Source of the DNA: Thalassovita litoralis
GTDB taxonomy: Bacteria; Pseudomonadota; Alphaproteobacteria; Rhodobacterales; Rhodobacteraceae
Direction of reading: 5' to 3'
Length of the DNA: 64,000 nt
Assembly: GCF_900182725.1 (NCBI RefSeq)
Contig: NZ_FXTO01000003.1
Span: 62,001 to 126,000 of the forward strand
Shown: in pieces, positions 52,302 to 61,044 of the stretch
How positions within the stretch are numbered: the stretch's first letter is position 1
Layout: the number at the start of each line of letters is the position of its first letter
The notes under the pieces: model-generated
What the model saw: only the letters and a program-made list of their open reading frames with translations
Database searches by the model: none
What the model was told of the DNA's origin: nothing
Made by a program: the position numbers and the translations under genes

Positions 52302-53315
52302 ATGAAACATACCAAACTGGGCCTTATTACCGGGCTTATGCTGAGCGTCAGCGCAGGCGCGGCTGTGGCCAAGGACGTCAGCCTGCGCGTGGCCGACAGC
52401 CTGCCGGTCGGCCACTATATCGCCGAAAACCTGCTAAAGCCGTTTCTGGCGGATGTAGAAAAATCCACCGATGGCGCGGTGGGGTTTGATTATTTCCCCG
52501 CACAGCAGTTGGGCAAGGCAAAGGACATGCTGTCGCTGACACAAACCGGCGTGGCCGACATTGGCTATATCGGGGCGTCCTATCTGGCGGATAAACTGCC
52601 GCTTAGTTCCGTGGCGCAGCTTCCCGGCACGTTCAACAGCGCCTGCGAAGGCACGATGGCCTATTGGGAAATCGCCAAACCCGGCGGTGTGCTGGATCAG
52701 GCCGAATACGCCCCCGAAGGTGTGCGCGCCCTGATGGCGCTGGCATTGCCGCCCTATCAGTTGTTTTCAGCCAAGGAAATTTCCGGCGTAGACAGCTTTC
52801 AGGGGCAGAAAATCCGCACCAGCGGCGGCTCGCAGGCGCTGGCGATGACCAAGCTGGGCAGCGTTCCGGTGCAAATGTCCGCCCCCGAAGCCCGCGAGGC
52901 CCTGTCGCGCGGCACCGTGGACGGGATCGTGTTCCCCTATGGGTCGGTCATGCCGTATGATCTGGCCCCGCATCTGAAAACCGCCACGCAGGGGCTAAAC
53001 CTTGGGTCTTTCGTGCTGGCCTATATGATCAGCCAGTCGAAATACGACAGCCTGTCGCCCGAAATGCAGAAAACCCTGACCGAGGCGGGCGAACGCGCCA
53101 CCAAACACGCCTGTGCCGTGATCGACGATATGGTTGGATCGGACAAGCAAAAGATCACGGATGCTGGCGTGACCTTTGTCACCCTGCCGGAAGCGGATGT
53201 GGCGAAAATCCGCGAAACGCTGAAATCCGTGGGCGATGAATGGGCCGCCGATCTGGATGGCCGGGGCCGTCCGGCGACCGAAGTCATGAAGGCCTTCATG
53301 GCGGCACTGCAATAA
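52302..53315 (+). CDS. dctP: TRAP transporter substrate-binding protein (DctP)
   Basis: A 337-residue periplasmic binding protein with a Sec signal (cleavage after AVA at 23) and a strong GGAGGAGGAG site. The mature chain begins VSLRVADSLPVGHYIAENLLKPF. The ligand-clamping Arg typical of DctP is in GQKIRTSGGSQALAM (about 169-183), which binds a substrate carboxylate. It follows dctQM rather than preceding it. Linked to the CoA-ester operon it probably binds the dicarboxylate degraded there; the exact ligand is unknown. Confidence 0.94.
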   Translation: MKHTKLGLITGLMLSVSAGAAVAKDVSLRVADSLPVGHYIAENLLKPFLADVEKSTDGAVGFDYFPAQQLGKAKDMLSLTQTGVADIGYIGASYLADKLPLSSVAQLPGTFNSACEGTMAYWEIAKPGGVLDQAEYAPEGVRALMALALPPYQLFSAKEISGVDSFQGQKIRTSGGSQALAMTKLGSVPVQMSAPEAREALSRGTVDGIVFPYGSVMPYDLAPHLKTATQGLNLGSFVLAYMISQSKYDSLSPEMQKTLTEAGERATKHACAVIDDMVGSDKQKITDAGVTFVTLPEADVAKIRETLKSVGDEWAADLDGRGRPATEVMKAFMAALQ

Positions 53316-53329
53316 GCCCCTTGAATGCA

Positions 53330-53361
53330 AAAGGCCCCGGATGGTTCCGGGGCCTTTTTTT
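53330..53361. terminator. Bidirectional terminator after dctP
   Basis: AAAGGCCCCGGA-TGGT-TCCGGGGCCTTTTTTT forms a 12-bp stem with a T run, between convergent operons. It should end both the CoA-ester/TRAP transcript and the peptide operon transcript. Confidence 0.9.
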
Positions 53362-53378
53362 GCTGTATGGTGCGCGGC

Positions 53379-54512
53379 TTATTCCAACCGCATCAACAAT
53401 CCGGCAATCAGTTTCGCGCGTTCCGCCAGACTGGACACGTCAATCTGTTCGCCCAGCGTATGCAGCCCCCTGCCCCGGACCCCAAGCGAATCCAGCGTCG
53501 GAATGCCCATATAGCCGGTGAAATTGCCATCCGATCCGCCGCCTGCGCTGGCGCTGGTCAGATCAAATCCCAATTCCGCGCACAGTTCCTTGGCCAGATC
53601 GAACATTGCCATCGTTCCCGGTTGATCGGGTTCCCAAACCGGGCGGGTGACACCGCGCGTCACCTCGAAGATCACGCCGTTTTCTTCGCCTTGCAGGGCC
53701 ATCATCGCCGCCACGCCGCGATCCAGATCTTCCTGTGTCTTGGCCATGGTCAACGCCTGCGCCTCGCAACTGGAGGACACGCAATTCACCCATTGCCCGG
53801 CATGGATCACCCCAACGGAAAACGTGCAATCGTCCGAGGTCATCGCCTCGATTTCCAGTATCTTTTTCGCCATCGCGGCAATCGCAGATCGCCCATCCGC
53901 CAGCGCCGCCCCGGCATGGGACGGCTTACCCCGCGTCGACAGGTTGAACCGCGCAATCGCATAGCGCCCGATCACCGCGCCCCCATCCGGGCGGGCCGGT
54001 TCAGGAACCAGAACATATTTGTTCTTGGCCGCCTCTGCCTCGATCAGATCGCGGGTCGACGGCGTGCCGACCTCTTCGTCCGGGGTGAACAGAACGGTGA
54101 TCGGCAGGGGCGATTGCATCCCCGCCGCCCCCAATGCCTTGATCGCTTCCAGACTGACGAAATTGCCGCCCTTCATGTCCTGAATGCCGGGACCATAGCA
54201 AATATCCCCTTCGCGTTTGAAGGGCAGCTTTTCCAGCGTCCCGATGGGATGCACGGTGTCCATATGCCCGGCAATCAGGATACCGGGCTGTCCGAAATCG
54301 GGATGCGGAAACCGGGCGCGGACCGATCCGCCGAACCCCATCCGCCCCGGAATACGATCCACGACCGCCCCCGCCACGGTCAAATCATAGGCCGCGATGT
54401 CCATCATCCGATCCACTGCCGCCGCGTCATAGGTGGGGCTTTCGCATTCGATCCACGGACGCAGCCGGTCCAGCATGTCGTCCGTGTCGAATTTCAAATC
54501 AAGCGGGTTCAT
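53379..54512 (-). CDS. M20-family metallopeptidase (carboxypeptidase G2-like)
   Basis: A 377-residue zinc hydrolase. Metal and catalytic motifs are ILIAGHMDTVHP (His and Asp), GPGIQDMKGG (bridging Asp), FTPDEEVGTPS (Glu base and Glu ligand) and GVRGRGLHTLGE (final His). A dimerisation/lid domain lies at about 180-285. The pattern fits glutamate carboxypeptidase/ArgE-like M20 enzymes that remove an N-acyl or C-terminal amino acid. Its start overlaps the upstream M20 gene stop as ATGA. Last gene of the peptide operon. Confidence 0.93.
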   Translation of the reverse strand: MNPLDLKFDTDDMLDRLRPWIECESPTYDAAAVDRMMDIAAYDLTVAGAVVDRIPGRMGFGGSVRARFPHPDFGQPGILIAGHMDTVHPIGTLEKLPFKREGDICYGPGIQDMKGGNFVSLEAIKALGAAGMQSPLPITVLFTPDEEVGTPSTRDLIEAEAAKNKYVLVPEPARPDGGAVIGRYAIARFNLSTRGKPSHAGAALADGRSAIAAMAKKILEIEAMTSDDCTFSVGVIHAGQWVNCVSSSCEAQALTMAKTQEDLDRGVAAMMALQGEENGVIFEVTRGVTRPVWEPDQPGTMAMFDLAKELCAELGFDLTSASAGGGSDGNFTGYMGIPTLDSLGVRGRGLHTLGEQIDVSSLAERAKLIAGLLMRLE

Positions 54513-55699
54513 CCTGCGGCCTCGGCTGTGGTGTTGTCCAATGGCATCCGCCGTTCCACCACCCGCGCCATGATCGACGCCCCAACCGGCAGCATTTCCG
54601 TTCCCAGCACGAAACCGGGATTATGCAGCGGCACGGTGCCGGTATGGCCCACACGGCAATAAGCACCGGGAACGACCTTGAGCATATCCGCGAAATCCTC
54701 GGAGCCGGTGGCGGGTTCATCGGTGCGGCTGATCATGTCTTCGCCCACAATGTCACGCGCCGCATCCATATAGGCATCCGACAGCGCGTCATCGTTCATC
54801 AGCACGTCAAAGACATTGCGCAGCTCTGCCGTGATTTCCACGCCATAGGCCTGCGCCATCCCGGCGCACAGGTCTTTCATCCGGGTTTCGGCGGTTTCAT
54901 AGACTGAATCCTTGAAATACCGGATCGTCCCGCACAGATGCGCGGTTTCCGGCACAATGTTATAGGCGCTACCCGCATGGATTTGCGTCACCGACAGCAC
55001 GCAAGCATCCAGCGGTGCCACGTTGCGGCTAACGATGGTCTGCAACTGCCCCACCAAAGACGAGGCAATCACCAACGCGTCCCGCGATTGCTGTGGCATG
55101 GCGGCATGGCTGCCCCGGCCCGTCACGGTGATGTCAAAAAACGCCGCCCCCGCCATTGCCGCGCCTTTGCAGATACCCACGCTGCCCGGTGCGCCATTGG
55201 GGGAATTGTGCATCCCGTACACTTCATCACAGGGGAAGCGATCAAACAGCCCGTCCGCCAGCATCCCGCGCGCGCCGCCCAGCCCTTCTTCGGCGGGTTG
55301 GAAAATCAGGATTGCGGTCCCGTCAAAATCACGGGTTTCCGCCAAATGTTTTGCCGCGCCCAACAGCATCGTCGTGTGGCTGTCATGGCCGCAGGCGTGC
55401 ATTTTGCCCGGATTTTTCGACGAATACGGCAGGTTGGTCTGTTCGTGGATCGGCAGTGCATCCATATCGGCCCGCAGCCCCACACGTTTGCCACCTGTGC
55501 CTTTGCCCCGGACAATCCCGACAACGCCGGTTTTACCCACTCCGGTGTGGATTTCGTCCACACCGTATTCTTTCAGCTTTTCAGCGACGATGGCGCTGGT
55601 GCGCTCTTCTTCCATCCCGATTTCCGGGTGAGCGTGCAGGTCTTTGAAAATCTCGGTCAGCTCCTCGGTGCTGGCTTCGATCACGGGCAGAATGTTCAT
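54509..55699 (-). CDS. M20-family amidohydrolase (hippurate hydrolase/AbgB-like)
   Basis: A 396-residue enzyme starting MNILPVIEASTEELTEIFKDLHAHPEIGMEE at ATG 55699, chosen for AAGGAGAACCCC; ATG 55723 also is in frame. Motifs include RADMDALPIHE, KMHACGHDSHTTMLLG (metal Cys/His) and FQPAEEGLGGARGML (catalytic Glu), with the lid domain around SHAAMPQQSRDALV. This is the M20D group, which hydrolyses N-acyl amino acids or amidated compounds. Stop overlaps the next M20 gene. It lies directly downstream of the ABC ATPase gene. Confidence 0.94.
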   Translation of the reverse strand: MNILPVIEASTEELTEIFKDLHAHPEIGMEEERTSAIVAEKLKEYGVDEIHTGVGKTGVVGIVRGKGTGGKRVGLRADMDALPIHEQTNLPYSSKNPGKMHACGHDSHTTMLLGAAKHLAETRDFDGTAILIFQPAEEGLGGARGMLADGLFDRFPCDEVYGMHNSPNGAPGSVGICKGAAMAGAAFFDITVTGRGSHAAMPQQSRDALVIASSLVGQLQTIVSRNVAPLDACVLSVTQIHAGSAYNIVPETAHLCGTIRYFKDSVYETAETRMKDLCAGMAQAYGVEITAELRNVFDVLMNDDALSDAYMDAARDIVGEDMISRTDEPATGSEDFADMLKVVPGAYCRVGHTGTVPLHNPGFVLGTEMLPVGASIMARVVERRMPLDNTTAEAAG

Positions 55700-55736
55700 G
55701 GGGTTCTCCTTGGTATCTGTCATTGGGCGGGGGCGC

Positions 55737-57398
55737 TCAGGCCGCCCCCAATTCCCGGAAATTGGCAAAATCCCAGCTTCGGCCCGGTGCGGCCTCGATC
55801 AGGGAACGGGTATAATCATGCTGCGGGTTCGCCAGCACATCGGCGGCTGCCCCCTGTTCAACGACAACGCCGCGCTGCATCACCAGAACGTCGTCGCAAA
55901 TCTGAGCCGCAACGCGCAGGTCGTGTGTGATGAACACGATCGTGATCCCCAGTTTTTCTTGCAACTCGTCCAGCAGGTCCAGCACTTGCGCCTGAACCGA
56001 CACGTCCAGCGCCGAAACCGCCTCGTCCGCGACCAGAACATCGGGTTCCATCGCCACCGCGCGGGCAATGGCAATCCGCTGGCGCTGACCGCCGGAAAAC
56101 TGGTGCGGGTAACGGTCCAGACTGTCGCGCGGCAGGCCCACGATCTCCATCAGTTCCGCCGCACGTTCGCGGGCGGCTGCGGGGGATTGGCCGTAATTCA
56201 CCGGCCCTTCGACCAGACTGCGCCCCACCGTCCAGCGCGGGTTCAGCGACCGGAACGGATCCTGAAACACCACCTGCAAATGCTGGCGATGCGGCTTGAG
56301 CTGCTTGCGCGTCAACTGGGCAATATCGCTGTCACGCAGCCGGATTGCCCCGCTGGTGGGCTGGATCAGCCGCATGATACAGCGCGCAACGGTGGATTTT
56401 CCCGATCCGCTTTCCCCCACGATCCCCAGCGTCCGCCCCCGTGCCACATCAAATGTGACAGCTTTGGCCGCGTGGGTGCCGGGGTGGCGTTTGAATAAAC
56501 CGCCGCCGCCATACACCATATTCAACTGTTCGACCCGCAGCACCGGATCACCACCCGGCGCCGGGCGCGCGGCGCGTGGGGTCAGGCTGGGAACCGCGGC
56601 CAGCAGCTTGCGGGTATAGTCCTTCTTGGGGTCGCGCAGCAGGGTTTCGATGGGGGCATGTTCCACCATATCCCCGTGGTTCATCACATAAACGGAATCC
56701 GCGATTTCCGCGACCACGCCCATATCATGCGTAATGAACAACACCGCCGTGCCGTGCTTTTCCTGTAGTTCGGCAATCAGGGACAGGATTTGTTTTTGCG
56801 TGGTCACGTCCAGCGCCGTTGTGGGTTCGTCCGCAATCAGCAGTTCAGGTTCCAACACCAGCGCCATTGCGATCATGATCCGCTGCCGCTGCCCCCCCGA
56901 AAGCTGGTGCGGATAGCTGCGGTACACCCGTTCCACATCCGGCAAATGGACCTGTTCCATGATGTCGATCACCCGGCGGCGGCGTTCGTCGGCGGGCAGT
57001 TTGGTGTGGCTTTCCAAAACCTCCTCGATCTGTTCACCGACCCGCAACACCGGGTTCAGCGCCGTCATCGGTTCCTGAAAGATCATCGCCACACGACGGG
57101 CGCGCATGTCCTGCATCGCGCCAGGGGATTGCGCCAACAGATCGGTGCCAGACAGCGAAATGCTGCCCCCTGTCACAAACAGCGCATCCTTGGGCAACAG
57201 CCCCATCACCGCCAGCGAGGTCACGGATTTCCCCGACCCGCTTTCGCCGACCAGACACACCGTTTCCCCCTGCCGGATGGTCAGGCTGATACCGTTCAGC
57301 ACCGGCTTGGCCTTGGCGGCGGGTGGCAGGCTGACCACCAGATCAGAAATATCCAGTACGGTTTTCGCATCGTCGAAATTACGCGTTTTGAACAGCAT
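55737..57398 (-). CDS. Dipeptide/oligopeptide ABC transporter ATP-binding protein (DppD-DppF fusion)
   Basis: A 553-residue protein with two full ABC domains. The first (1-265) has Walker A GESGSGKS, signature LSGGQRQRI and Walker B LLIADEPTTALD. The second (about 280-540) has GESGSGKST, FSGGQRQRI and VLVADEAVSALDVS. Each carries the oligopeptide-binding C-terminal extension (HAPIETLLRDPKKDYTRKLL; LANPQHDYTRSL). It replaces two separate DppD/DppF subunits, as in GsiA. It starts at ATG 57398 with GGGGGAATAACCC, three bases after the DppC-type stop. Confidence 0.95.
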   Translation of the reverse strand: MLFKTRNFDDAKTVLDISDLVVSLPPAAKAKPVLNGISLTIRQGETVCLVGESGSGKSVTSLAVMGLLPKDALFVTGGSISLSGTDLLAQSPGAMQDMRARRVAMIFQEPMTALNPVLRVGEQIEEVLESHTKLPADERRRRVIDIMEQVHLPDVERVYRSYPHQLSGGQRQRIMIAMALVLEPELLIADEPTTALDVTTQKQILSLIAELQEKHGTAVLFITHDMGVVAEIADSVYVMNHGDMVEHAPIETLLRDPKKDYTRKLLAAVPSLTPRAARPAPGGDPVLRVEQLNMVYGGGGLFKRHPGTHAAKAVTFDVARGRTLGIVGESGSGKSTVARCIMRLIQPTSGAIRLRDSDIAQLTRKQLKPHRQHLQVVFQDPFRSLNPRWTVGRSLVEGPVNYGQSPAAARERAAELMEIVGLPRDSLDRYPHQFSGGQRQRIAIARAVAMEPDVLVADEAVSALDVSVQAQVLDLLDELQEKLGITIVFITHDLRVAAQICDDVLVMQRGVVVEQGAAADVLANPQHDYTRSLIEAAPGRSWDFANFRELGAA

Positions 57399-57401
57399 GG
57401 G

Positions 57402-58289
57402 TTATTCCCCCCGTTTCTTCAGGCGCGGGTCCAGCATGTCACGCGCGGTATCGCCCAAAAGGTTGATCGACAGAATACACAGCGACAGCATCAGGCCGGG
57501 CCACAGGATCAGTTCGGGCTTGATACGGAAATACTGCCGCCCCTCGGCCATGATATTGCCCCAGGTCGGGATTTCCGTGGACACGCCCGCCCCCAGAAAG
57601 GACAGGATCGCCTCGGTCAGGATGGCAGAGGCAAGGATATAGGTGCCCTGCACGATCAGCGGCGCCATCGTGTTCGGCATCAAATGCTGAAACAGGATTT
57701 TCGGCATCGACGATCCCAGCGCCTGCGCCGCCTCGACATAGGGTTCTTCGCGGGCCGTCAGCACCACCGAACGCACCAGCCGCACCACACGCGGGATTTC
57801 CGGGATGGTGATCGCCATAATGACCGATGTGATCGACGGGCCGTTCAGCGCCACCAGCGCAATCGCCAACAGGATCGACGGGATCGCCATCAGGCTGTCC
57901 ATGATGCGCATGATGATCGTGTCCAGCATACGGAAGAACCCCGCCACCAGACCGATCAGCAGGCCGATCAGCACGGACACCACCGCCGCACCGATCCCGA
58001 TCAGCAATGACACCCGCCCGCCGATCAGCACCCGTGAATACAGATCACGGCCATAGGGATCGGTTCCCAGCGGATAATCCGGCATCGGGCCTTTCAGGCG
58101 CAACAACGGCTGCATTTCCAGCGGATCATGCGGGGCCAGCCACGGCGACAGAAGGGTGATGATCACAATTGCCAGCAGCACCAGCGCCGCCAACAGCGGG
58201 CCAACGCCCAGCTTTTTCAGGCCCGGTATCGAAAGCAACCGCAGCACCGATTGCATGGCCGAGGCCGGAGGAACAGAATTCATAGCCAT
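57402..58289 (-). CDS. Peptide ABC transporter permease (DppC-like)
   Basis: A 295-residue inner-membrane protein with six helices, typical DppC form: a first helix near 32-50, then PDYPLGTDPYGRDLYSRVLIGGRVSLLIGIGAA and the coupling EAAQALGSSMPKILFQHLMPN motif. ATG 58289 shares its A with the stop TGA of the DppB gene, so translation is coupled; ATG 58283 is an alternative. Confidence 0.94.
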   Translation of the reverse strand: MAMNSVPPASAMQSVLRLLSIPGLKKLGVGPLLAALVLLAIVIITLLSPWLAPHDPLEMQPLLRLKGPMPDYPLGTDPYGRDLYSRVLIGGRVSLLIGIGAAVVSVLIGLLIGLVAGFFRMLDTIIMRIMDSLMAIPSILLAIALVALNGPSITSVIMAITIPEIPRVVRLVRSVVLTAREEPYVEAAQALGSSMPKILFQHLMPNTMAPLIVQGTYILASAILTEAILSFLGAGVSTEIPTWGNIMAEGRQYFRIKPELILWPGLMLSLCILSINLLGDTARDMLDPRLKKRGE

Positions 58290-59233
58290 CAGTAACGGAT
58301 CCTCGGGTCGAAAATCGTATAGGAAATGTCGATAATCAGGTTCACCACGACATAGGTGCCACTGGTCAGCAGGATCATCGCCTGAATAACCGGGTAGTCC
58401 CGCGCCAGAATGGCATCGACGGTCAAACGCCCGATACCGGGGATGTTGAACACGCTTTCCGTGACCACCACACCCGAAATCAACAGGGCAAAGCCAGTGC
58501 CGATCACAGTCAGGATCGGGACGGCAGCATTGCGCAACGCGTGACGGAACAGCACTTTGCTTTCCCGCACGCCCTTGGCGCGGGCGGTGCGGATATAATC
58601 CTCGCCCAGCACTTCCAGCATTGATGCACGGGTCATCCGCGCAATCAGCGCCACATAGATCGTGGCCAGCGTAAGCGCAGGCAAAATCGCCCGGTCCAGA
58701 AAGGCCAGCACGCCCTTATCCGTGGGCGAGGCATAGCCCTGCACCGGGAACCAGTCCAACGAGATCGCAAACACCAGAATGAACAGATAGCCAATCACGA
58801 AAACCGGCACCGAAAAGCCCAGCACGGAAAAGCTCATGACGGCGTAATCCACCCAGGACCGATGCCGCCATGCGGCCACCACGCCCATTGGCACGGCAAT
58901 CATCACGGCAATCACAATCGTCAGCAGCGCCATATTCAGGGTTGGGAAAATCCGCTGCCCGATCATCGTCGTAACATCGGTGCCGGAAATCAGCGATACA
59001 CCCAGATCGCCCTGTAGCAACCGCCCCATCCATGTAAAGAACTGGACCAGCAGCGGATCGTTCAGGCCCATCGCCTCGCGGATACGGTTCAGTTGTTCGG
59101 GGGTCGCCATATCGCCCGCGATGATCGCGGCAGGGTCGCCGGGCGTCAGCCGCAGCAACAGGAACACGAAAATGGCGACGATCAGCATCACGGGAATGAT
59201 AGCCAGAATTCGGCGGATGATATAGCCCAGCAT
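58289..59233 (-). CDS. Peptide ABC transporter permease (DppB-like)
   Basis: A 314-residue inner-membrane protein with six helices, starting MLGYIIRRILAIIPVMLIVAIFVF. It has LTPGDPAAIIAGDMATPEQLNRIREAMGL, the RTARAKGVRESKVLFRHALRNAAVPILT coupling helix and the GIGRLTVDAILARDYPVIQ end. It forms the channel with DppC. It is separated from the binding-protein gene by 103 bases with two stable hairpins. Confidence 0.94.
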   Translation of the reverse strand: MLGYIIRRILAIIPVMLIVAIFVFLLLRLTPGDPAAIIAGDMATPEQLNRIREAMGLNDPLLVQFFTWMGRLLQGDLGVSLISGTDVTTMIGQRIFPTLNMALLTIVIAVMIAVPMGVVAAWRHRSWVDYAVMSFSVLGFSVPVFVIGYLFILVFAISLDWFPVQGYASPTDKGVLAFLDRAILPALTLATIYVALIARMTRASMLEVLGEDYIRTARAKGVRESKVLFRHALRNAAVPILTVIGTGFALLISGVVVTESVFNIPGIGRLTVDAILARDYPVIQAMILLTSGTYVVVNLIIDISYTIFDPRIRY

Positions 59234-59269
59234 CGACAGAGCAGCCTTTCGTCGGGATAGTTTTCAGGG

Positions 59270-59327
59270 GGATGGCGACAACCCTGCCGCCATCCGAAAC
59301 AGGACCGCCCCAATCACAGGCCGGTCC
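59270..59327 (-). other. Tandem hairpins between binding-protein and permease genes
   Basis: GGATGGCG/CGCCATCC (59270-59277 with 59288-59295) is a perfect 8-bp stem, and GGACCG/CGGTCC (59302-59307 with 59322-59327) forms a second hairpin, both after the binding-protein stop. No T run follows. Such structures usually stabilise the upstream mRNA so that the binding protein is made in excess. Confidence 0.5.
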
Positions 59328-59336
59328 CTTGGGCGC

Positions 59337-60947
59337 TCAGCCCTCTTTCTTCACGTTCCAGAACACCGGCACCGGCGAGGCCAGCATATCCACGATATTC
59401 GCGCGGCGCGCCTGCGGATTGATGTACTGCCCCAGCGGGATATACAGCACGTTTTCCAGCGTATGTGCCTGAATTTTCTTGGCTACGGCCTGCTGTTCTT
59501 CCAGCGATGCGGCTTCGACGAATTCAGCTTTCAGGGCTTCGATGGTGGGATCATCCGGCCAGCCGAACCATGCGTTATCCCCACGTCCGTTCAGCATCGG
59601 CGACACCAGCGGGCTGCTGATTTCAGGCACCAGCCAGTTGGTGAAGAAGATGTTCCAGCCCCCTTCGGCGGGCGGGTTCTGGCTGGCGCGGCGAGTCACA
59701 AGCGTTTGCCAGTCCATCGGCTGCATATCCACATTGAACCCGGCATTCCGCATGGCCTGCGCGGCAACCACCGGCTGCGCGGCCAGCGTCACCACATCGG
59801 TCGGGGCCATCAACACAATCGGGGTGCCATCATAGCTGGATTCCGCCAGCAGTTTCTTGGCCCCTTCGATGTCGCCGCCCGACGTCAGGGTTTCCGCACC
59901 CGTTGCGTCGGCCAGCGGGGTGCCGCAGCCAAAGATTGCGCCGCAAACTTCGTAGTAATCCGGGTTGCCGACCAGCGTAGCCAGAACCGCCTCTTGCGAC
60001 AGGGCCATTTGGGCGGCTTGACGGACTTTGACATCATCAAACGGCGGATATTTGAAATTCATCCGGCCAATCGTCTGATACCCCATCGGTTCGCGCTTTT
60101 CATACACAACATCCGGGTCGCCATCCAGCAGCGGCAGCAAATCCACCTGAACCGCTTCGACATAGTCGATTTCACCGCCCAGCAGCGCATTCATCGCGGT
60201 TTGCACGTCCGGCATGGTGGTCCAGACCACCTTGTCTACGTTCACAACCTTGCCACCGGCCATGTTGTCCGCAGGTTCGGAACGCGGCACGTAATCTTCG
60301 TTTTTCACATAGGTGACGTTCACGCCGGGCTGGAATTCATCCACCACGAATTTGAACGGGCCAGACCCGATATGTTCCGAAATCGGTGTATCCGCCGGGG
60401 TGGCCGCAATCCGGGCAGGCATGATGAACGGCGGCAGTGCCGATTGCTTGCCAATCGTATCCAGCAGTGGGCCGAACGATTTGGTCAGTTTCCAGACCAG
60501 CGTTTTATCGTCCGTCGCGGTCAGGCTTTCGGTCACGTCCATGATCAGCTGACCACCAGCATCGCGCTTGGCCCAACGCTTCAGGGATGCTTCGGCATCT
60601 GCCATCGTGACCGGCGCACCATCGTGGAATTTCAGCCCATCGCGCAGGGTAAAGGTATAGGTCAGCCCGTCCTCCGAAACAGTCCAGTCCGCCATTTGCG
60701 GCTGCGGGGCGAATTTACCATCCACGGCCACCAGCACATCGTAAATCATATACGCATGGTTCCGGGTGATATGGGCGGTGGTGATCACCGGGTCCAGCAC
60801 GCGCAGGCCGGAGTGCATCACGGCGGTGATGGTCGTTTCAGCCCAGGACGCCCCGGCTGCCAGCATCGCGGTCGAGGCCATCAGCGCGCCGGCCATCAGG
60901 CTTCGCGCGCGCAAGGCACCACGGGATCGGAAGGAATGAAAGGTCAT
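59337..60947 (-). CDS. Peptide ABC transporter substrate-binding protein (SBP_bac_5/DppA-like)
   Basis: A 536-residue periplasmic protein with a Sec signal (residues 1-36, cleavage after SWA). It follows the SBP_bac_5 pattern: SGLRVLDPVITTAHITRNHAYMIYD, DGLTYTFTLRDGLKFHDGAPVTM (about 91-113) and a long beta-domain. The ending is acidic. It delivers small peptides, opines or similar compounds to the DppBC channel; the ligand cannot be predicted. It lies between the M81 hydrolase gene and dppB on the same strand. Confidence 0.94.
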   Translation of the reverse strand: MTFHSFRSRGALRARSLMAGALMASTAMLAAGASWAETTITAVMHSGLRVLDPVITTAHITRNHAYMIYDVLVAVDGKFAPQPQMADWTVSEDGLTYTFTLRDGLKFHDGAPVTMADAEASLKRWAKRDAGGQLIMDVTESLTATDDKTLVWKLTKSFGPLLDTIGKQSALPPFIMPARIAATPADTPISEHIGSGPFKFVVDEFQPGVNVTYVKNEDYVPRSEPADNMAGGKVVNVDKVVWTTMPDVQTAMNALLGGEIDYVEAVQVDLLPLLDGDPDVVYEKREPMGYQTIGRMNFKYPPFDDVKVRQAAQMALSQEAVLATLVGNPDYYEVCGAIFGCGTPLADATGAETLTSGGDIEGAKKLLAESSYDGTPIVLMAPTDVVTLAAQPVVAAQAMRNAGFNVDMQPMDWQTLVTRRASQNPPAEGGWNIFFTNWLVPEISSPLVSPMLNGRGDNAWFGWPDDPTIEALKAEFVEAASLEEQQAVAKKIQAHTLENVLYIPLGQYINPQARRANIVDMLASPVPVFWNVKKEG

Positions 60948-61044
60948 AGTCTTCTCTCTCTGTTGCTAGTTGGTTTTATGGTTGCTCTGCCCTGCATTCT
61001 TTGGGCAGGTGCAGATGTCTGGGTGACGGAACGCCTGTATCTGT

